A DNA stretch of 64,000 bases from Paenibacillus silvae (GCF_014639235.1 NZ_BMFU01000007.1:186001-250000), one strand, 5' to 3'; positions 1-8,450 are shown, numbered from the stretch's first letter. The notes: a model not told the origin generated them from the letters alone. Program-made: numbers and translations.

Positions 1-327
1 ATAGCTGGCTACAAATGTCGTAAGTGTATCACCGTGAACAAGTACAATATCCGGCTTCGCTTCGCGTAAAACCGGCTCCAGGCCGCCAAGGACGCGAATG
101 GTGATCTCGTTCAGTGTCTGACGATCCTTCATGACATCCAGATCATAATCGGGATGAATGTCGAAAACTTCAAGAACCTGATCCAGCATCTGACGGTGCT
201 GCGCAGTTACGCAAACAATCGACTCTATCGACTCGGGATGTTTCTGCAATTCGAGAATCAGCGGAGCCATCTTGATAGCTTCCGGGCGCACCCCGAAAAT
301 GGTCATGACTTTAATTTTTTTGGACAT
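1..327 (-). CDS. wecB: UDP-N-acetylglucosamine 2-epimerase, N-terminal part (cut by window edge)
   Basis: Only the first 109 codons are in the window. The start reads MSKKIKVMTIFGVRPEAIKM, the typical opening of non-hydrolysing UDP-GlcNAc 2-epimerases, which interconvert UDP-GlcNAc and UDP-ManNAc in the cytoplasm for wall teichoic acid or polysaccharide linkage units. The RPEA motif at residues 13-16 is the conserved N-terminal substrate-site motif of the family. It follows upp on the same strand with a 38-bp gap, so the two probably share a transcript. The C-terminal two thirds lie outside the window. Confidence 0.9.
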   Translation of the reverse strand, partial: MSKKIKVMTIFGVRPEAIKMAPLILELQKHPESIESIVCVTAQHRQMLDQVLEVFDIHPDYDLDVMKDRQTLNEITIRVLGGLEPVLREAKPDIVLVHGDTLTTFVASY

Positions 328-365
328 TCAAGCAAAGCCCCTTTTCTCATCAGCATGTAATATGC

Positions 366-995
366 TTATTTGGTTCCGTACAGACGGTCTCCTGCATCGC
401 CCAATCCTGGCACGATATATCCATGGTCATCCAAACGGTCATCCAGTGCTGCCACATAGATATCTACATCCGGGTGAGCATCCTGTACCGCCTTGACACC
501 TTCCGGTGCTGCTACGAGATTCATCATCTTGATCTGAGTGCAGCCGCGTTTTTTGAGCACATCAATGGCTGCGATTGCCGATCCGCCTGTAGCGAGCATC
601 GGGTCAATCACAATCAGCTGACGCTCCGTCACGTCTGTAGGCAGCTTGGTGTAATATTCAACCGGCTGCAGGGTTTCCGGGTCACGGAACAAGCCGACAT
701 GTCCAACTTTTGCCGCTGGCAGAAGCTTCACCACACCGTCCAGCATACCGAGTCCTGCACGCAGAATAGGCACCAGTCCAAGCATACGGCCAGAGATGAC
801 TTTCCCTTGTGTTGCGGCTACAGGTGTCTGCACGTCAATCGTTTCCAGTTCCACATCTCTTGTAATTTCATAAGCCATCAGCGTGGCTACTTCATCAACC
901 AGTTCACGGAAATCTTTCGTATTCGTACGCATGTCGCGTATAAACGTCAGTTTGTGTTGAATCAGGGGGTGATCACATATTACTAATTTTCCCAT
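366..995 (-). CDS. upp: Uracil phosphoribosyltransferase
   Basis: This 209-residue protein has the normal family length. It salvages uracil with PRPP to give UMP in the cytoplasm. The PRPP-binding loop is visible around residues 130-140 (IDPMLATGGSA), and the C-terminal YIVPGLGDAGDRLYGTK is the uracil-binding end typical of Upp. The ATG follows a good GGAGGG site. Gene order glyA-upp-wecB matches many Bacillales upstream of the atp operon. A probable extended -10 (TGATATAAT) sits about 90 bp upstream at 1082-1090. Confidence 0.97.
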   Translation of the reverse strand: MGKLVICDHPLIQHKLTFIRDMRTNTKDFRELVDEVATLMAYEITRDVELETIDVQTPVAATQGKVISGRMLGLVPILRAGLGMLDGVVKLLPAAKVGHVGLFRDPETLQPVEYYTKLPTDVTERQLIVIDPMLATGGSAIAAIDVLKKRGCTQIKMMNLVAAPEGVKAVQDAHPDVDIYVAALDDRLDDHGYIVPGLGDAGDRLYGTK

Positions 996-1081
996 TCCTT
1001 TGTCCCTCCGGTAATTTCTTCATGTGTTAAGCATTTCCAAATATACCTTGCCGTCATTCACAGGCCCGATAAATCCTGTAT

Positions 1082-1090
1082 ATTATATCA
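1082..1090 (-). promoter_or_regulatory. Possible extended -10 of the upp promoter
   Basis: On the minus strand the sequence TGATATAAT (extended -10, TGnTATAAT) lies about 90 bp before the upp start and downstream of the glyA terminator. No good -35 is visible at 17 bp (GTGTAA). This supports a separate upp promoter but is only a motif match. Confidence 0.35.
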
Positions 1091-1153
1091 TCACCCACAC
1101 CGAATTACACCATCAAAGGGCACCTAATCATTACAGAAAAGCAAATCCTACAA

Positions 1154-1189
1154 AAACAGGACCGGAAAATGATCCATCCGGTCCTGTTT
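1154..1189 (-). terminator. Rho-independent terminator after glyA
   Basis: A perfect 13-bp inverted repeat (aaacaggaccgga / tccggtcctgttt) with a 10-nt loop. On the minus strand the stem is followed by a short T tract (TTTTTG). It lies about 255 bp after the glyA stop. Confidence 0.8.
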
Positions 1190-1260
1190 ACTCGTGCTGT
1201 TGTGTCACTTGAGAGGTGAAAATGCATGTGAACACTATGGATGCTCCGCAAACCGAATGA

Positions 1261-1384
1261 CCTTCCGATCGCTGTTATCCCCAGAATTCTCTGATCCACT
1301 AATTAAATGGTGAAATTCCGGTGATAAAGGCGAGCGCTTCGCTTCTTCAGTTTCTTTCGGTTTGCTCCGTCTGCGTGTTCACAA
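1261..1384 (-). repeat. 124-bp dispersed repeat, copy 1 (between glyA and upp)
   Basis: This stretch is clearly related to 2771-2892 over its whole length. Shared blocks include CGATCrCTGTTATCCCC, CCGGTGATAAA and GAACGCTACGCTTCT-like sequence. The inner part is an inverted repeat (TTATCCCC..GAATT / AATTCCGGTGATAA) that can fold as a hairpin. It lies between the glyA stop and the glyA terminator, so it would be transcribed as glyA 3' UTR. No coding frame is evident. Confidence 0.75.
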
Positions 1385-1444
1385 ATTAAACATCTCAAAT
1401 ACAAACAGCACGAGCAATGTTTTTTAGCAGTTGAAGTAACAGTA

Positions 1445-2692
1445 CTAGTATTTAAGGTCAGTGTAGAGCGGGTATTGGTCAGTCAGGGCAGTAACTTCTG
1501 CACGTGCCTGATCAAGCGTTGCTGTGTCTTTTGGATTTTTGAGCGTTTTGGCAATGATTTTACCGATGGATACCATCGCCTTCTCATCCATACCGCGGGA
1601 TGTTGCGGCAGGTGTACCGATACGGATACCGCTGGTGATGAAAGGACTTGTCGGATCAAACGGAATCGCGTTTTTGTTTACGGTAATGCCGATGGAATCG
1701 AGCACATGCTCAGCTTCCTTACCCGTGATGTTCACGCTGCGTGTATCGATCAGCATCAAGTGGTTGTCTGTACCGCCGGATACGATGTTCAATCCTTCAG
1801 CGATCAATGTTTCCGCCAAAACTTGTGCGTTTTTCACCACGTTTTGTGCATACGTTTTAAACGAAGGCTGCAACGCTTCACCAAATGCTACAGCTTTTGA
1901 AGCGATCACGTGCATCAACGGTCCACCTTGGGAGCCCGGGAATACCGCTTTATCAATGGCAGCTGCCCAGGATTTGCGGCACAGGATCATACCGCCACGT
2001 GGTCCGCGCAGCGTTTTGTGTGTTGTTGTTGTTACAAAGTGTGCATGCGGAACCGGGTTAGGATGCAATCCAGCTGCAACGAGTCCTGCGATATGCGCCA
2101 TATCTACCATGAACAGAGCGCCAACATCATTGGCGATGGAAGCCAGCTTTTCAAAATCAATGGTACGCGGATATGCACTTGCACCCGCTACGATCAGACG
2201 AGGGCGATGTTTGAAGGCTGCTTTGCGAACTTCATCATAATCAATGAGGAATGTATCTTCCTGTACGCCGTAAGCAACGAAGTTGTACAGCAAGCCGGAA
2301 GCGTTAACCGGACTACCATGCGTCAAGTGACCGCCATGCGCCAGGTTCATACCCAGTACCGTGTCACCAGGCTTCAATGCTGCCAGATATACTGCCATGT
2401 TCGCTTGCGCACCGGAATGCGGCTGCACGTTGGCATGCTCTGCACCGAACAGCTCTTTCGCACGGTCACGTGCGATATCTTCAACAACATCCACATGCTC
2501 ACAGCCACCATAGTAACGTTTGCCAGGATATCCTTCAGCGTATTTGTTAGTCAGAACGGAGCCCAGTGCTTCAATTACCGCTTCACTTACGATGTTCTCG
2601 GATGCAATCAGCTCGATGTTGTTCTGTTGACGCTTCAATTCAAGATTCATCGCTTCCAGTACTGCAGGGTCATTCTTGCGCAATTGTTCCAT
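1445..2692 (-). CDS. glyA: Serine hydroxymethyltransferase
   Basis: A 415-residue PLP enzyme that interconverts serine and glycine with tetrahydrofolate, supplying one-carbon units. The PLP lysine is K226 in TTTTHKTLRGPRGG. IELIASENIVS near the N terminus and the glycine-rich EGYPGKRYYGG region are family hallmarks. Length is normal. The ATG is preceded by TAGGAGG, 9 nt upstream. It is flanked by two copies of a 124-bp repeat and is followed by a terminator, so it is probably its own unit in the ywlG-glyA-upp neighbourhood conserved in Bacillales. Confidence 0.98.
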   Translation of the reverse strand: MEQLRKNDPAVLEAMNLELKRQQNNIELIASENIVSEAVIEALGSVLTNKYAEGYPGKRYYGGCEHVDVVEDIARDRAKELFGAEHANVQPHSGAQANMAVYLAALKPGDTVLGMNLAHGGHLTHGSPVNASGLLYNFVAYGVQEDTFLIDYDEVRKAAFKHRPRLIVAGASAYPRTIDFEKLASIANDVGALFMVDMAHIAGLVAAGLHPNPVPHAHFVTTTTHKTLRGPRGGMILCRKSWAAAIDKAVFPGSQGGPLMHVIASKAVAFGEALQPSFKTYAQNVVKNAQVLAETLIAEGLNIVSGGTDNHLMLIDTRSVNITGKEAEHVLDSIGITVNKNAIPFDPTSPFITSGIRIGTPAATSRGMDEKAMVSIGKIIAKTLKNPKDTATLDQARAEVTALTDQYPLYTDLKY

Positions 2693-2770
2693 GTTTAAAT
2701 TCCTCCTAAATTATAATGAAGTTATAAAGCGAGCTTTCAGGTTACACGCCTGACTTCGATTGCATCACCA

Positions 2771-2892
2771 TCTTACGATCACTGTTATCCCCGGATTTCT
2801 TTGAACCCCTTTTGACAAAGGGGAAATCCGGTGATAAACGTGAACGCTACGCTTCTCCAGATTGGTGTTGCACTCTCCGTTTACGTGTAAAC
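2771..2892 (-). repeat. 124-bp dispersed repeat, copy 2 (between ywlG and glyA)
   Basis: Second copy of the element at 1261-1384, in the same orientation. The central inverted repeat is stronger here: TTATCCCCGGATTTC pairs with GAAATCCGGTGATAA, and ACCCCTTTT pairs with AAAGGGG at the tip. It ends 18 bp downstream of the ywlG stop codon and about 80 bp upstream of the glyA start. It could act as a structured 3' UTR, leader or terminator-like hairpin. Confidence 0.75.
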
Positions 2893-2910
2893 ATCTTTTC
2901 GCTTTATACG

Positions 2911-3504
2911 TTAGTCACAGAAAGTAGCATCTGGTTGCTCTTCCATTCGGTATACCGCACGCTCTCCGCCAATCAGCTTCGGACGTGTAAGTGCTGTTGT
3001 GACACGCGCCTCACCGATGTATCGAAGTGTTGTACGAAAAGGAACGGCAACATGGCGAAGATGCATGCCAATCATCGTTTCCCCGATATCCAGACCCGCA
3101 TGAGCCTGAATATGTTCAGCAAGACACGGTTCGGACAATGAACGGTAGGCCGCAGAAGCCATCGATCCGCCAGCCGTAGGCACAGGTACAGCCCCGACTT
3201 CCGTTAGTCCAAGCCGATTCAGCAGCGCACGTTCCATTACCAATGCACGGTTCAGGTGTTCGCAGCACTGAAATACGGTGTCGAAACCAAACTCCGTCTG
3301 CACCTCGCGAACACCTGCAAGCAGCTGCTGCGCGACATCCACCGCACCGCTGGTGCCGATGCGTTTGCCTGCTACTTCACTTGTGCTTGTGCCAATCACA
3401 ACGATGTGACCTGGGCCAAGCTTCCCGGCAATTGCCAGTTCACGCAGGATCGATGCGGTTTGCTGCTGCAATCCGGGTTGTTCTGAATCCAATTCAATCG
3501 TCAT
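2911..3504 (-). CDS. ywlG: TIGR01440/UPF0340 family protein (YwlG-like)
   Basis: This 197-residue soluble protein of unknown biochemical function matches the YwlG family by its order of motifs: GHIVVIGTSTSEV, then HLNRALVMER, VPVPTAGGSMASAAY and HAGLDIGETMIGMHL. I chose the ATG at 3504 because it has GGGAGG 7 nt upstream; a start 8 codons earlier is open but lacks a site. It sits in the ywlE-ywlG-glyA neighbourhood known from Bacillus, but the usual rpiB neighbour is absent here. No catalytic role can be assigned from sequence. Confidence 0.9.
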   Translation of the reverse strand: MTIELDSEQPGLQQQTASILRELAIAGKLGPGHIVVIGTSTSEVAGKRIGTSGAVDVAQQLLAGVREVQTEFGFDTVFQCCEHLNRALVMERALLNRLGLTEVGAVPVPTAGGSMASAAYRSLSEPCLAEHIQAHAGLDIGETMIGMHLRHVAVPFRTTLRYIGEARVTTALTRPKLIGGERAVYRMEEQPDATFCD

Positions 3505-3698
3505 CCCATCGCCTCCCGATAAAATCATGCCCGCTACCTATATAAGTTGAACTAAAGATTTTACACAGTCCACTCCAATGACAAAATAACCTTAACGTGT
3601 AAATGAAGAGTTCAGCTTATATAGTAATTGTTTGCTCTACATATGCGCTGCATGGCATTTCAGGTCTATTATAGCGAAAAATCAGATGAAAGACGAAA

Positions 3699-3736
3699 AA
3701 AAGAGCAGTCTGCGGGTAACGCAGAATTGCTCTTTT
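3699..3736 (-). terminator. Terminator after ywlE
   Basis: The arms AAAAGAGCA and TGCTCTTTT enclose a second stem CTGCG/CGCAG. On the minus strand the hairpin is followed by TTTTTTT. It lies about 170 bp past the ywlE stop and shows that ywlE-mntP and ywlG are separate transcripts. The stretch 3505-3907 otherwise holds no convincing gene. Confidence 0.85.
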
Positions 3737-3907
3737 GCCCAGGCGACCGGCCGTTTGTTTCGGTGCTCCATTGTGGTTGTGCCCACTTCGTCGCCAGTTA
3801 CACCGAATCCCTGTTTTCCCCTTCATCATAAATCAACGCCACTCTAAAATCAACGATTAATTTACATTCCATGTTCTGTTTCTCTATCGTTCCTCTGTCT
3901 GCCTGAT

Positions 3908-4480
3908 TTATTCAAGCTTATCCAGCAGCTTGGATAACGCTGTACGAATCTCTGCCGCCGTAATATTGTAATCGTCCCGACTGCCGCCAAACGGGTCCGA
4001 GATGTCAAAGCTCGGGATGCGCTGCCGAATCTCGATTGCACGCTCCCGCTCGGATGCCAGAATTTCCTGTCCCAGTGCCCGCTTCATCTCCAGTGTGGCA
4101 AACAGGCTGTCCAATTCCTCCAGGTCATGAAGCACCTGCTCGTCATTTTCGACATACTCCTTCAGCGTATAGGTCTTCTGAACGGAATCGGGAAACACCT
4201 GCATGACATGCTGCTTGTGACTCCGGGTTAATGTCAGCACAAGGTCCGCCCACTCGATCAGCTCTGCACTGAGCTGGGTAGATTGTGACGGCCCCTCTGC
4301 CTGATGGTCTTTCAAAACCGCTTCAGCATGGCGAGATATCGGCATGCCTGTGGATGCCGCCACACCTGCGGAACGAACATTGACCTGAATGCCGCGTTCG
4401 GCCGCAAGTTTACGCAAAAGCCCTTCTGCCATGGGGCTGCGGCACGTGTTACCTGTACATACAAACAAAATATGTTTCAT
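3908..4480 (-). CDS. ywlE: Protein arginine phosphatase (low-molecular-weight PTP fold)
   Basis: A 190-residue cytoplasmic phosphatase. The P-loop is CTGNTCRS with nucleophile Cys8, Thr12 and Arg14. A threonine at this P-loop position is the known signature for phospho-arginine rather than phospho-tyrosine specificity in YwlE. The general-acid loop DPFGG follows at about residue 160. By family knowledge it reverses McsB arginine phosphorylation that marks proteins for ClpCP. It is somewhat longer than B. subtilis YwlE. It lies just downstream of mntP (64-bp gap) on the same strand. Confidence 0.93.
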   Translation of the reverse strand: MKHILFVCTGNTCRSPMAEGLLRKLAAERGIQVNVRSAGVAASTGMPISRHAEAVLKDHQAEGPSQSTQLSAELIEWADLVLTLTRSHKQHVMQVFPDSVQKTYTLKEYVENDEQVLHDLEELDSLFATLEMKRALGQEILASERERAIEIRQRIPSFDISDPFGGSRDDYNITAAEIRTALSKLLDKLE

Positions 4481-4544
4481 TGTGATAGCCTCCCCATATG
4501 ATCCAGATGTGATATGCCTATCTTATCGTTCAACCGTTTTATTT

Positions 4545-5105
4545 TTAAAATATAAACAAAAGTCCAAAGGCAAGCAAGATGGCCCCGCCTACAGCCTCAC
4601 CGTAATCGCCCAGATTCTGACTTACCCGACGTCCCAGCAGCAGACCCATGATCGACATCAAGCCGCCGCAGAAGCCAAAGGCCAGAATGGTCAGGACCAG
4701 ATCACTGCTGAACATGCCCAGCGAGACACCAACGGAGAATGAATCCACACTGACACTGAGCGAAAACAAAATAATGCCCAGCATGGACCGATGATCCACC
4801 AGCTTGGTCTCCCCTTCGCGAAACGCATTCAGAATCATGTGACCGCCGAGCAGCACCAGCAGACCTCCTGCCGCATAGTTCGTAATATCACCTAGCAAGG
4901 AGCTGACATACTTGCCCATGTACATACCAGCCAGCGGCATGATGACATGAAACAGTGCGGTAACGGTGCTGATCTTCAATACATCTCGCAGCCGTATGCC
5001 CTTCATGCCAATTCCGATACCCAGCGAGAACGCATCCAGTCCAAGCGCAACCGCCATAATCAGAATGGTTACCAACTGCCCCACATGAGCAGACACATCC
5101 CACAT
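4545..5105 (-). CDS. mntP: Manganese efflux pump MntP
   Basis: A 186-residue membrane protein with six hydrophobic segments in two related halves. It contains the paired acidic motifs ALGLDAFSLGIGIG and SVSVDSFSVGVSLG; these aspartates are the conserved metal-pathway residues of MntP/YwlD. It exports Mn2+ across the cytoplasmic membrane. I chose the ATG at 5105 because GGGGG lies 7 nt upstream; an in-frame ATG two codons earlier sits too close to that site. No yybP-ykoY riboswitch is recognisable in the 200 bp upstream. Confidence 0.93.
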   Translation of the reverse strand: MWDVSAHVGQLVTILIMAVALGLDAFSLGIGIGMKGIRLRDVLKISTVTALFHVIMPLAGMYMGKYVSSLLGDITNYAAGGLLVLLGGHMILNAFREGETKLVDHRSMLGIILFSLSVSVDSFSVGVSLGMFSSDLVLTILAFGFCGGLMSIMGLLLGRRVSQNLGDYGEAVGGAILLAFGLLFIF

Positions 5106-5226
5106 TTTCATTCCCCCAAGTCGCATAAAGGTTCTTGTACACGATATGCGGACAAGGACCTAAACATGACCTTTGCGGGGAAACGAAGACAACGGAGAAT
5201 CCATACGGCCGCTCAGATGAGAAAAA

Positions 5227-5349
5227 TTATTTATCCCACTGTGTAGGCAGTTTTTCATTGGTCTCTTCGAAATCTTCAAAACCGTTAAAATGCTCCAAAG
5301 CAGCATGGTAACTATTTATATTTTCAAAGGTAATCTTCCAGATTGTCAC
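5227..5349 (-). pseudogene. 40-codon open frame, probable displaced C terminus of the 5324-5638 gene
   Basis: This frame opens at a GTG overlapping the end of the gene at 5324-5638 and encodes about 40 residues (begins VTIWKITFENINSYH, ends PTQWDK). It has no ribosome site. Its composition is protein-like, and WKITFENIN directly continues the sense of the preceding NDFYWMSDN if one base is removed. I infer it is the original C terminus of that protein, separated by a frameshift, rather than a separate gene. Confidence is limited. Confidence 0.4.
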
Positions 5350-5638
5350 TCATCCAATAAAAATCGTTCAGATTTATGGCATGTGTTTTTTTAGCAATCT
5401 CCCATGAATCATACGTGGATAACCCAAGAGATTCTAATATTTGATTCGCCCCTTGACGTTCCTTTGGAAAAACACGATCACTCAGCCACAGCCTAATATC
5501 TTCCTCATTTGGGGAGGTGTCTTTATTAATATAAAATTGGCCAGAGTTATTACGCTTTAGCTTATACAACCCAAATGGATATCCTGCATCTCCTAATTTA
5601 GCAGCTTCAGCTGTCGTTGTGTATTTCTTTCCTTTCAT
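5324..5638 (-). CDS. Small hypothetical protein, resembles the N-terminal part of HipA-like phage/kinase proteins
   Basis: A 104-residue soluble protein. The ATG at 5638 has GGGGG 7 nt upstream. The central pattern PFGLYKLKRNNSGQFYI and the later WEIAKKTHAINLNDFYWM recall the small domain before HipA-like kinases in Firmicutes and phages; this is from memory and was not searched. No kinase domain follows. The C terminus seems cut by a frameshift: an overlapping frame at 5227-5349 continues with WKITFENIN. Function is unknown. It interrupts the conserved tsaC-mntP neighbourhood, which suggests an insertion. Confidence 0.6.
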   Translation of the reverse strand: MKGKKYTTTAEAAKLGDAGYPFGLYKLKRNNSGQFYINKDTSPNEEDIRLWLSDRVFPKERQGANQILESLGLSTYDSWEIAKKTHAINLNDFYWMSDNLEDYL

Positions 5639-5802
5639 TGAAAATCCCCCGATGACCACTGTCTTGTACTAAGAAAATAAACGTTGGACATGATTATATG
5701 TCCTGACAACAAACTGTCTAATGGGATCAGCGCGTTATGAATAATATAATAAAATATAAACACCCATGGCTAGTGCAAGTGCACCACCCTTTACTTGGAG
5801 TG

Positions 5803-5997
5803 CTAACGATCAGGAAAAGCCTTATTCCGGCAATTTTTGGCTTTGAAAAATGCTAACGATTCCCAGAGACGCTATTCTGCTGAAATCAGCTTGATGAGGC
5901 TCATTTTTCAAGATGTTGAATGAAATAAGCTTCCTGGAGATCGTTAGATTTCAAATATCCCCGAATCGGGACAAATAAGCTCGCTGGGGATCGTTAG
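5803..5997. repeat. 195-bp four-arm palindromic repeat, copy A
   Basis: Two direct units starting CTAACGAT at 5803 and 5853 are followed by two inverted units ending ATCGTTAG at 5947 and 5997. Each unit is about 25 bp, with core CTAACGATTCCcAGagAC followed by GCTATT or CCTTATT. Copies B, C and D (19690, 34516, 45146) have exactly the same total length and the same 50-bp spacing. This copy fills most of the 410-bp gap between a small hypothetical gene and tsaC, and no gene is visible in the rest of the gap. Confidence 0.9.
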
Positions 5998-6048
5998 CTT
6001 TCCATCTTCTAATTGAGCAGCCAGAAGTGCCAGGGGTGAAGCGGCGGC

Positions 6049-7308
6049 TCAATCAACCTGGATGAGTTGGTTGCCCGCCGCCTTGAGCAGCCGATTCATG
6101 ACGGCTGCTCCCAGCCCCTCGCGTGAGCAGGCTTCCGCCACAATATATGTGGCGCCCTGCTCATCGCAGCTGCGCAGCGCGGCGTACAGCCTGCGCGCAG
6201 CCTCCTGCAGCTCGCTGGTGCTGCCCAGCGAGAACACGGCATCGGCGCGGTACTGCTCCGCGTGCTCGGCGAACGCCAGCACCGCGGTGCGCTCTCCGCG
6301 CTGCGCCGCCTCTGCGAGGGCGGCGCGAGTCCAGGCCGCCACCGCTGCGGGCGGCCCCTCCACCACGCACAGCGCCCCTGCGGGTGCGTAGTGCGTGTAC
6401 TTCATGCCCGGCGAGCGCGGCGCCGGGCTGTGGCTGTCGCCAGCGGACCCCTCGGCGAGAAGCGCCGGGTCCGTGGCGACACGGGCGGCCACGGCGGACA
6501 GCTGTTCCGCCGTGATGCCGCCAGGGCGCAGGATGGTGACGGTCCCGTCGTCACCGGCCTGCACCACAGTGGACTCGACGCCCACCCCGGTGGGGCCGCC
6601 GTCCACGATGCCGCCGATGCGGCCATCCAGATCCTCCCGCACATGTGCGGCGAGGGTCGGGCTGGGCCGCCCGGAGCGGTTGGCGCTTGGCGCAGCCACA
6701 GGGCAGGCCGCCGCCGCGATCAGTGGCAGAGCCACCGGGTGGTCCGGCATGCGCACGGCCACCGTATCCAGCCCGGCGGTCACCCGCGGGGATACCGCCC
6801 CCGGCCTAACCGGCAGCACCAGCGTCAGCGGACCCGGCCAGAAGGCTGCCATCAGCGCTTCCGCTGTCTCATTCACCTCCGTGACCAGTTCATGCAGCTG
6901 GTCACGGTGTGCGATATGCACGATCAGCGGATTATCGGACGGCCGTCCTTTGGCGGCAAATACCGCCTCCACCGCTTCCGTGCTGCGCGCATCCGCGCCG
7001 AGACCGTAAACCGTCTCGGTCGGGAAGGCTACCGTCTCGCCTTGACGAAGGCAGGCCGCGGCTGCCTGCAAGTCCACAAGCGCCGTCTCACGATCGGCGC
7101 TTCCCTTTTTCACATCAGCAATCGGGGAATGCTCTTGTTCTTGTACTACGTCTTGCTCTATGTCTTCCTGGCCCTGCGAGCGCAACAACGCTCTGACATC
7201 CCAATAGGCTGTGCGTTGTTTACCCTCATTCGGAGCTGACCCCACATGGCTATGTCTGTCTTCTAACGAGGTGCGTTCAAATTCACTATTCTCATGCTCT
7301 CGGTTCAT
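6049..7308 (-). CDS. tsaC: L-threonylcarbamoyladenylate synthase (Sua5/YwlC type)
   Basis: A 419-residue two-domain enzyme making threonylcarbamoyl-AMP from threonine, bicarbonate and ATP for the t6A modification of ANN-decoding tRNAs. The YrdC-like domain spans about residues 75-280, with FPTETVYGLGADA and AKGRPSDNPLIVH as nucleotide/phosphate-binding motifs and APSANRSGRPSPT further on. A C-terminal Sua5 domain follows (SPGMKYTHYAP linker near residue 300). The N terminus has about 33 extra residues before the TAYWDV segment that aligns with the usual start. The coding sequence is markedly GC-rich compared with neighbours. Position upstream of mntP matches Bacillus. Confidence 0.93.
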   Translation of the reverse strand: MNREHENSEFERTSLEDRHSHVGSAPNEGKQRTAYWDVRALLRSQGQEDIEQDVVQEQEHSPIADVKKGSADRETALVDLQAAAACLRQGETVAFPTETVYGLGADARSTEAVEAVFAAKGRPSDNPLIVHIAHRDQLHELVTEVNETAEALMAAFWPGPLTLVLPVRPGAVSPRVTAGLDTVAVRMPDHPVALPLIAAAACPVAAPSANRSGRPSPTLAAHVREDLDGRIGGIVDGGPTGVGVESTVVQAGDDGTVTILRPGGITAEQLSAVAARVATDPALLAEGSAGDSHSPAPRSPGMKYTHYAPAGALCVVEGPPAAVAAWTRAALAEAAQRGERTAVLAFAEHAEQYRADAVFSLGSTSELQEAARRLYAALRSCDEQGATYIVAEACSREGLGAAVMNRLLKAAGNQLIQVD

Positions 7309-7433
7309 CTATATCATCATCCCTAAACGTCAAGTAGGTTCATTTTCAGTACATATCATTATATCATATCTCCAGCATTTCAGGTTTGGCCTGGTCATGA
7401 TGCGCCTCTCCCAAACAAACATGAATCAAAAAA

Positions 7434-7464
7434 AGAAGCCCCCGCACACTGCTGCAAAGCTTCT
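7434..7464 (-). terminator. Terminator after spoIIR
   Basis: The AGAAGC/GCTTCT stem has inner pairing around a GC-rich loop and is followed on the minus strand by TTTTTTT. It lies 60 bp after the spoIIR stop. Confidence 0.7.
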
Positions 7465-7523
7465 CCCTTTATTCCGCCTAACACCCTATTTCATGCCCAC
7501 ATAAAAGTATACTATTGACCTTG

Positions 7524-8183
7524 TTATGAGAACAATCCTGTTACCCAATCCCACAATTTCACAGCCACATCCCAGAGGAAAAATCTCGCTTCAGGCGTCT
7601 CCCCCTGCACGGATGCCTTCACCTCTACCGAATCCGCTGCTGCGGCAGAGACTGTGGACGGCTTCGCCAGCGCATCTCCTGTGCTTGCATCAATGAAGCA
7701 CAGCGGCGGGAACAATACACACCACCAGTTCTGCCCCTTGCCTTCTCCCAGCGTAATGCGCACCGCTTCATAGTCACCCGCAGGGTACACTGTACCCCCA
7801 TACAGCTTCGTTGGAAAAGGAACCTTACCCAGCTCCACCTGATAATCATAGGTCAGGCCGCGTTGTTTTAATTCTTCTCCCACCCGATTCTCGATCTCGG
7901 ACAGATGCTCGCGGATCACATGACGTGCCTGCTCCAGGCTTTGCGGGTCATCCAGCTCTCCAACCCATTCTCCCATCTGCGCAACGACAGCATCCCGAAT
8001 CTCACGTTTCACAAGCTGGTCTCCGGTCGCATCGGAATTCGCCAGAATCCGCAAACGGATCGACTGCTCCGGAATCGCCGCAGCGGCTACAGCCGCATCT
8101 GTTTTCTGACCTTCCCACATCATAATGACCATCATAAGACATACAATAATAAGTCCGATTTGCTTCACAATTGGTCTACTCAT
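7524..8183 (-). CDS. spoIIR: Stage II sporulation protein R
   Basis: A 219-residue secreted sporulation signalling protein. An N-terminal hydrophobic segment (residues about 8-24) acts as signal peptide or anchor. The conserved core begins SIRLRILANSDATGDQLVKREIRDAV. The LGKVPFPTKLYGG and WWCVLFPPLCFID motifs are characteristic of SpoIIR. By family knowledge it is made in the forespore and triggers SpoIIGA to process pro-sigmaE in the mother cell. The ATG at 8183 has GGGGGAG 6 nt upstream. I did not find a convincing sigmaF promoter in the 270 bp upstream. Confidence 0.95.
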   Translation of the reverse strand: MSRPIVKQIGLIIVCLMMVIMMWEGQKTDAAVAAAAIPEQSIRLRILANSDATGDQLVKREIRDAVVAQMGEWVGELDDPQSLEQARHVIREHLSEIENRVGEELKQRGLTYDYQVELGKVPFPTKLYGGTVYPAGDYEAVRITLGEGKGQNWWCVLFPPLCFIDASTGDALAKPSTVSAAAADSVEVKASVQGETPEARFFLWDVAVKLWDWVTGLFS

Positions 8184-8450
8184 TCCGTTCTCCCCCTCGG
8201 CTCGGTATCCTATCACGGTGCCAACTCTCTCATGTCTATCAGTATGCCCGGTAGAGAAGGAAGTAAACCTGATATACGCACAAATCTATTAAAATTTCAT
8301 AGAATGTGTCACACCTCAACAACTCGTATAACGAATATCCAAAGAGGCTGTTACACGTTCGCTTCCGAACCTGCCAGCCTCCTTGCTATCCTATCTCAGC
8401 TGCGTGTGTGACTAAAAGCCGAAATACTCCAGAATACGTCTATGAATCGT

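Noticed and set aside
3617..3829. 70-codon minus-strand frame in the ywlE-ywlG gap
   Set aside because: It runs through the ywlE terminator hairpin and has no family features.
5106..5230. Possible Mn riboswitch before mntP
   Set aside because: No yybP-ykoY core sequence or typical two-helix layout could be recognised in this leader.
6262..7239. 325-codon plus-strand frame over tsaC
   Set aside because: Shadow of a GC-rich gene; composition is Arg/Gly/His-rich and without homology features.
8184..8450. Possible sigmaF promoter before spoIIR
   Set aside because: GTATA and GCATA sequences are present on the minus strand but no matching -10 lies at the required spacing.
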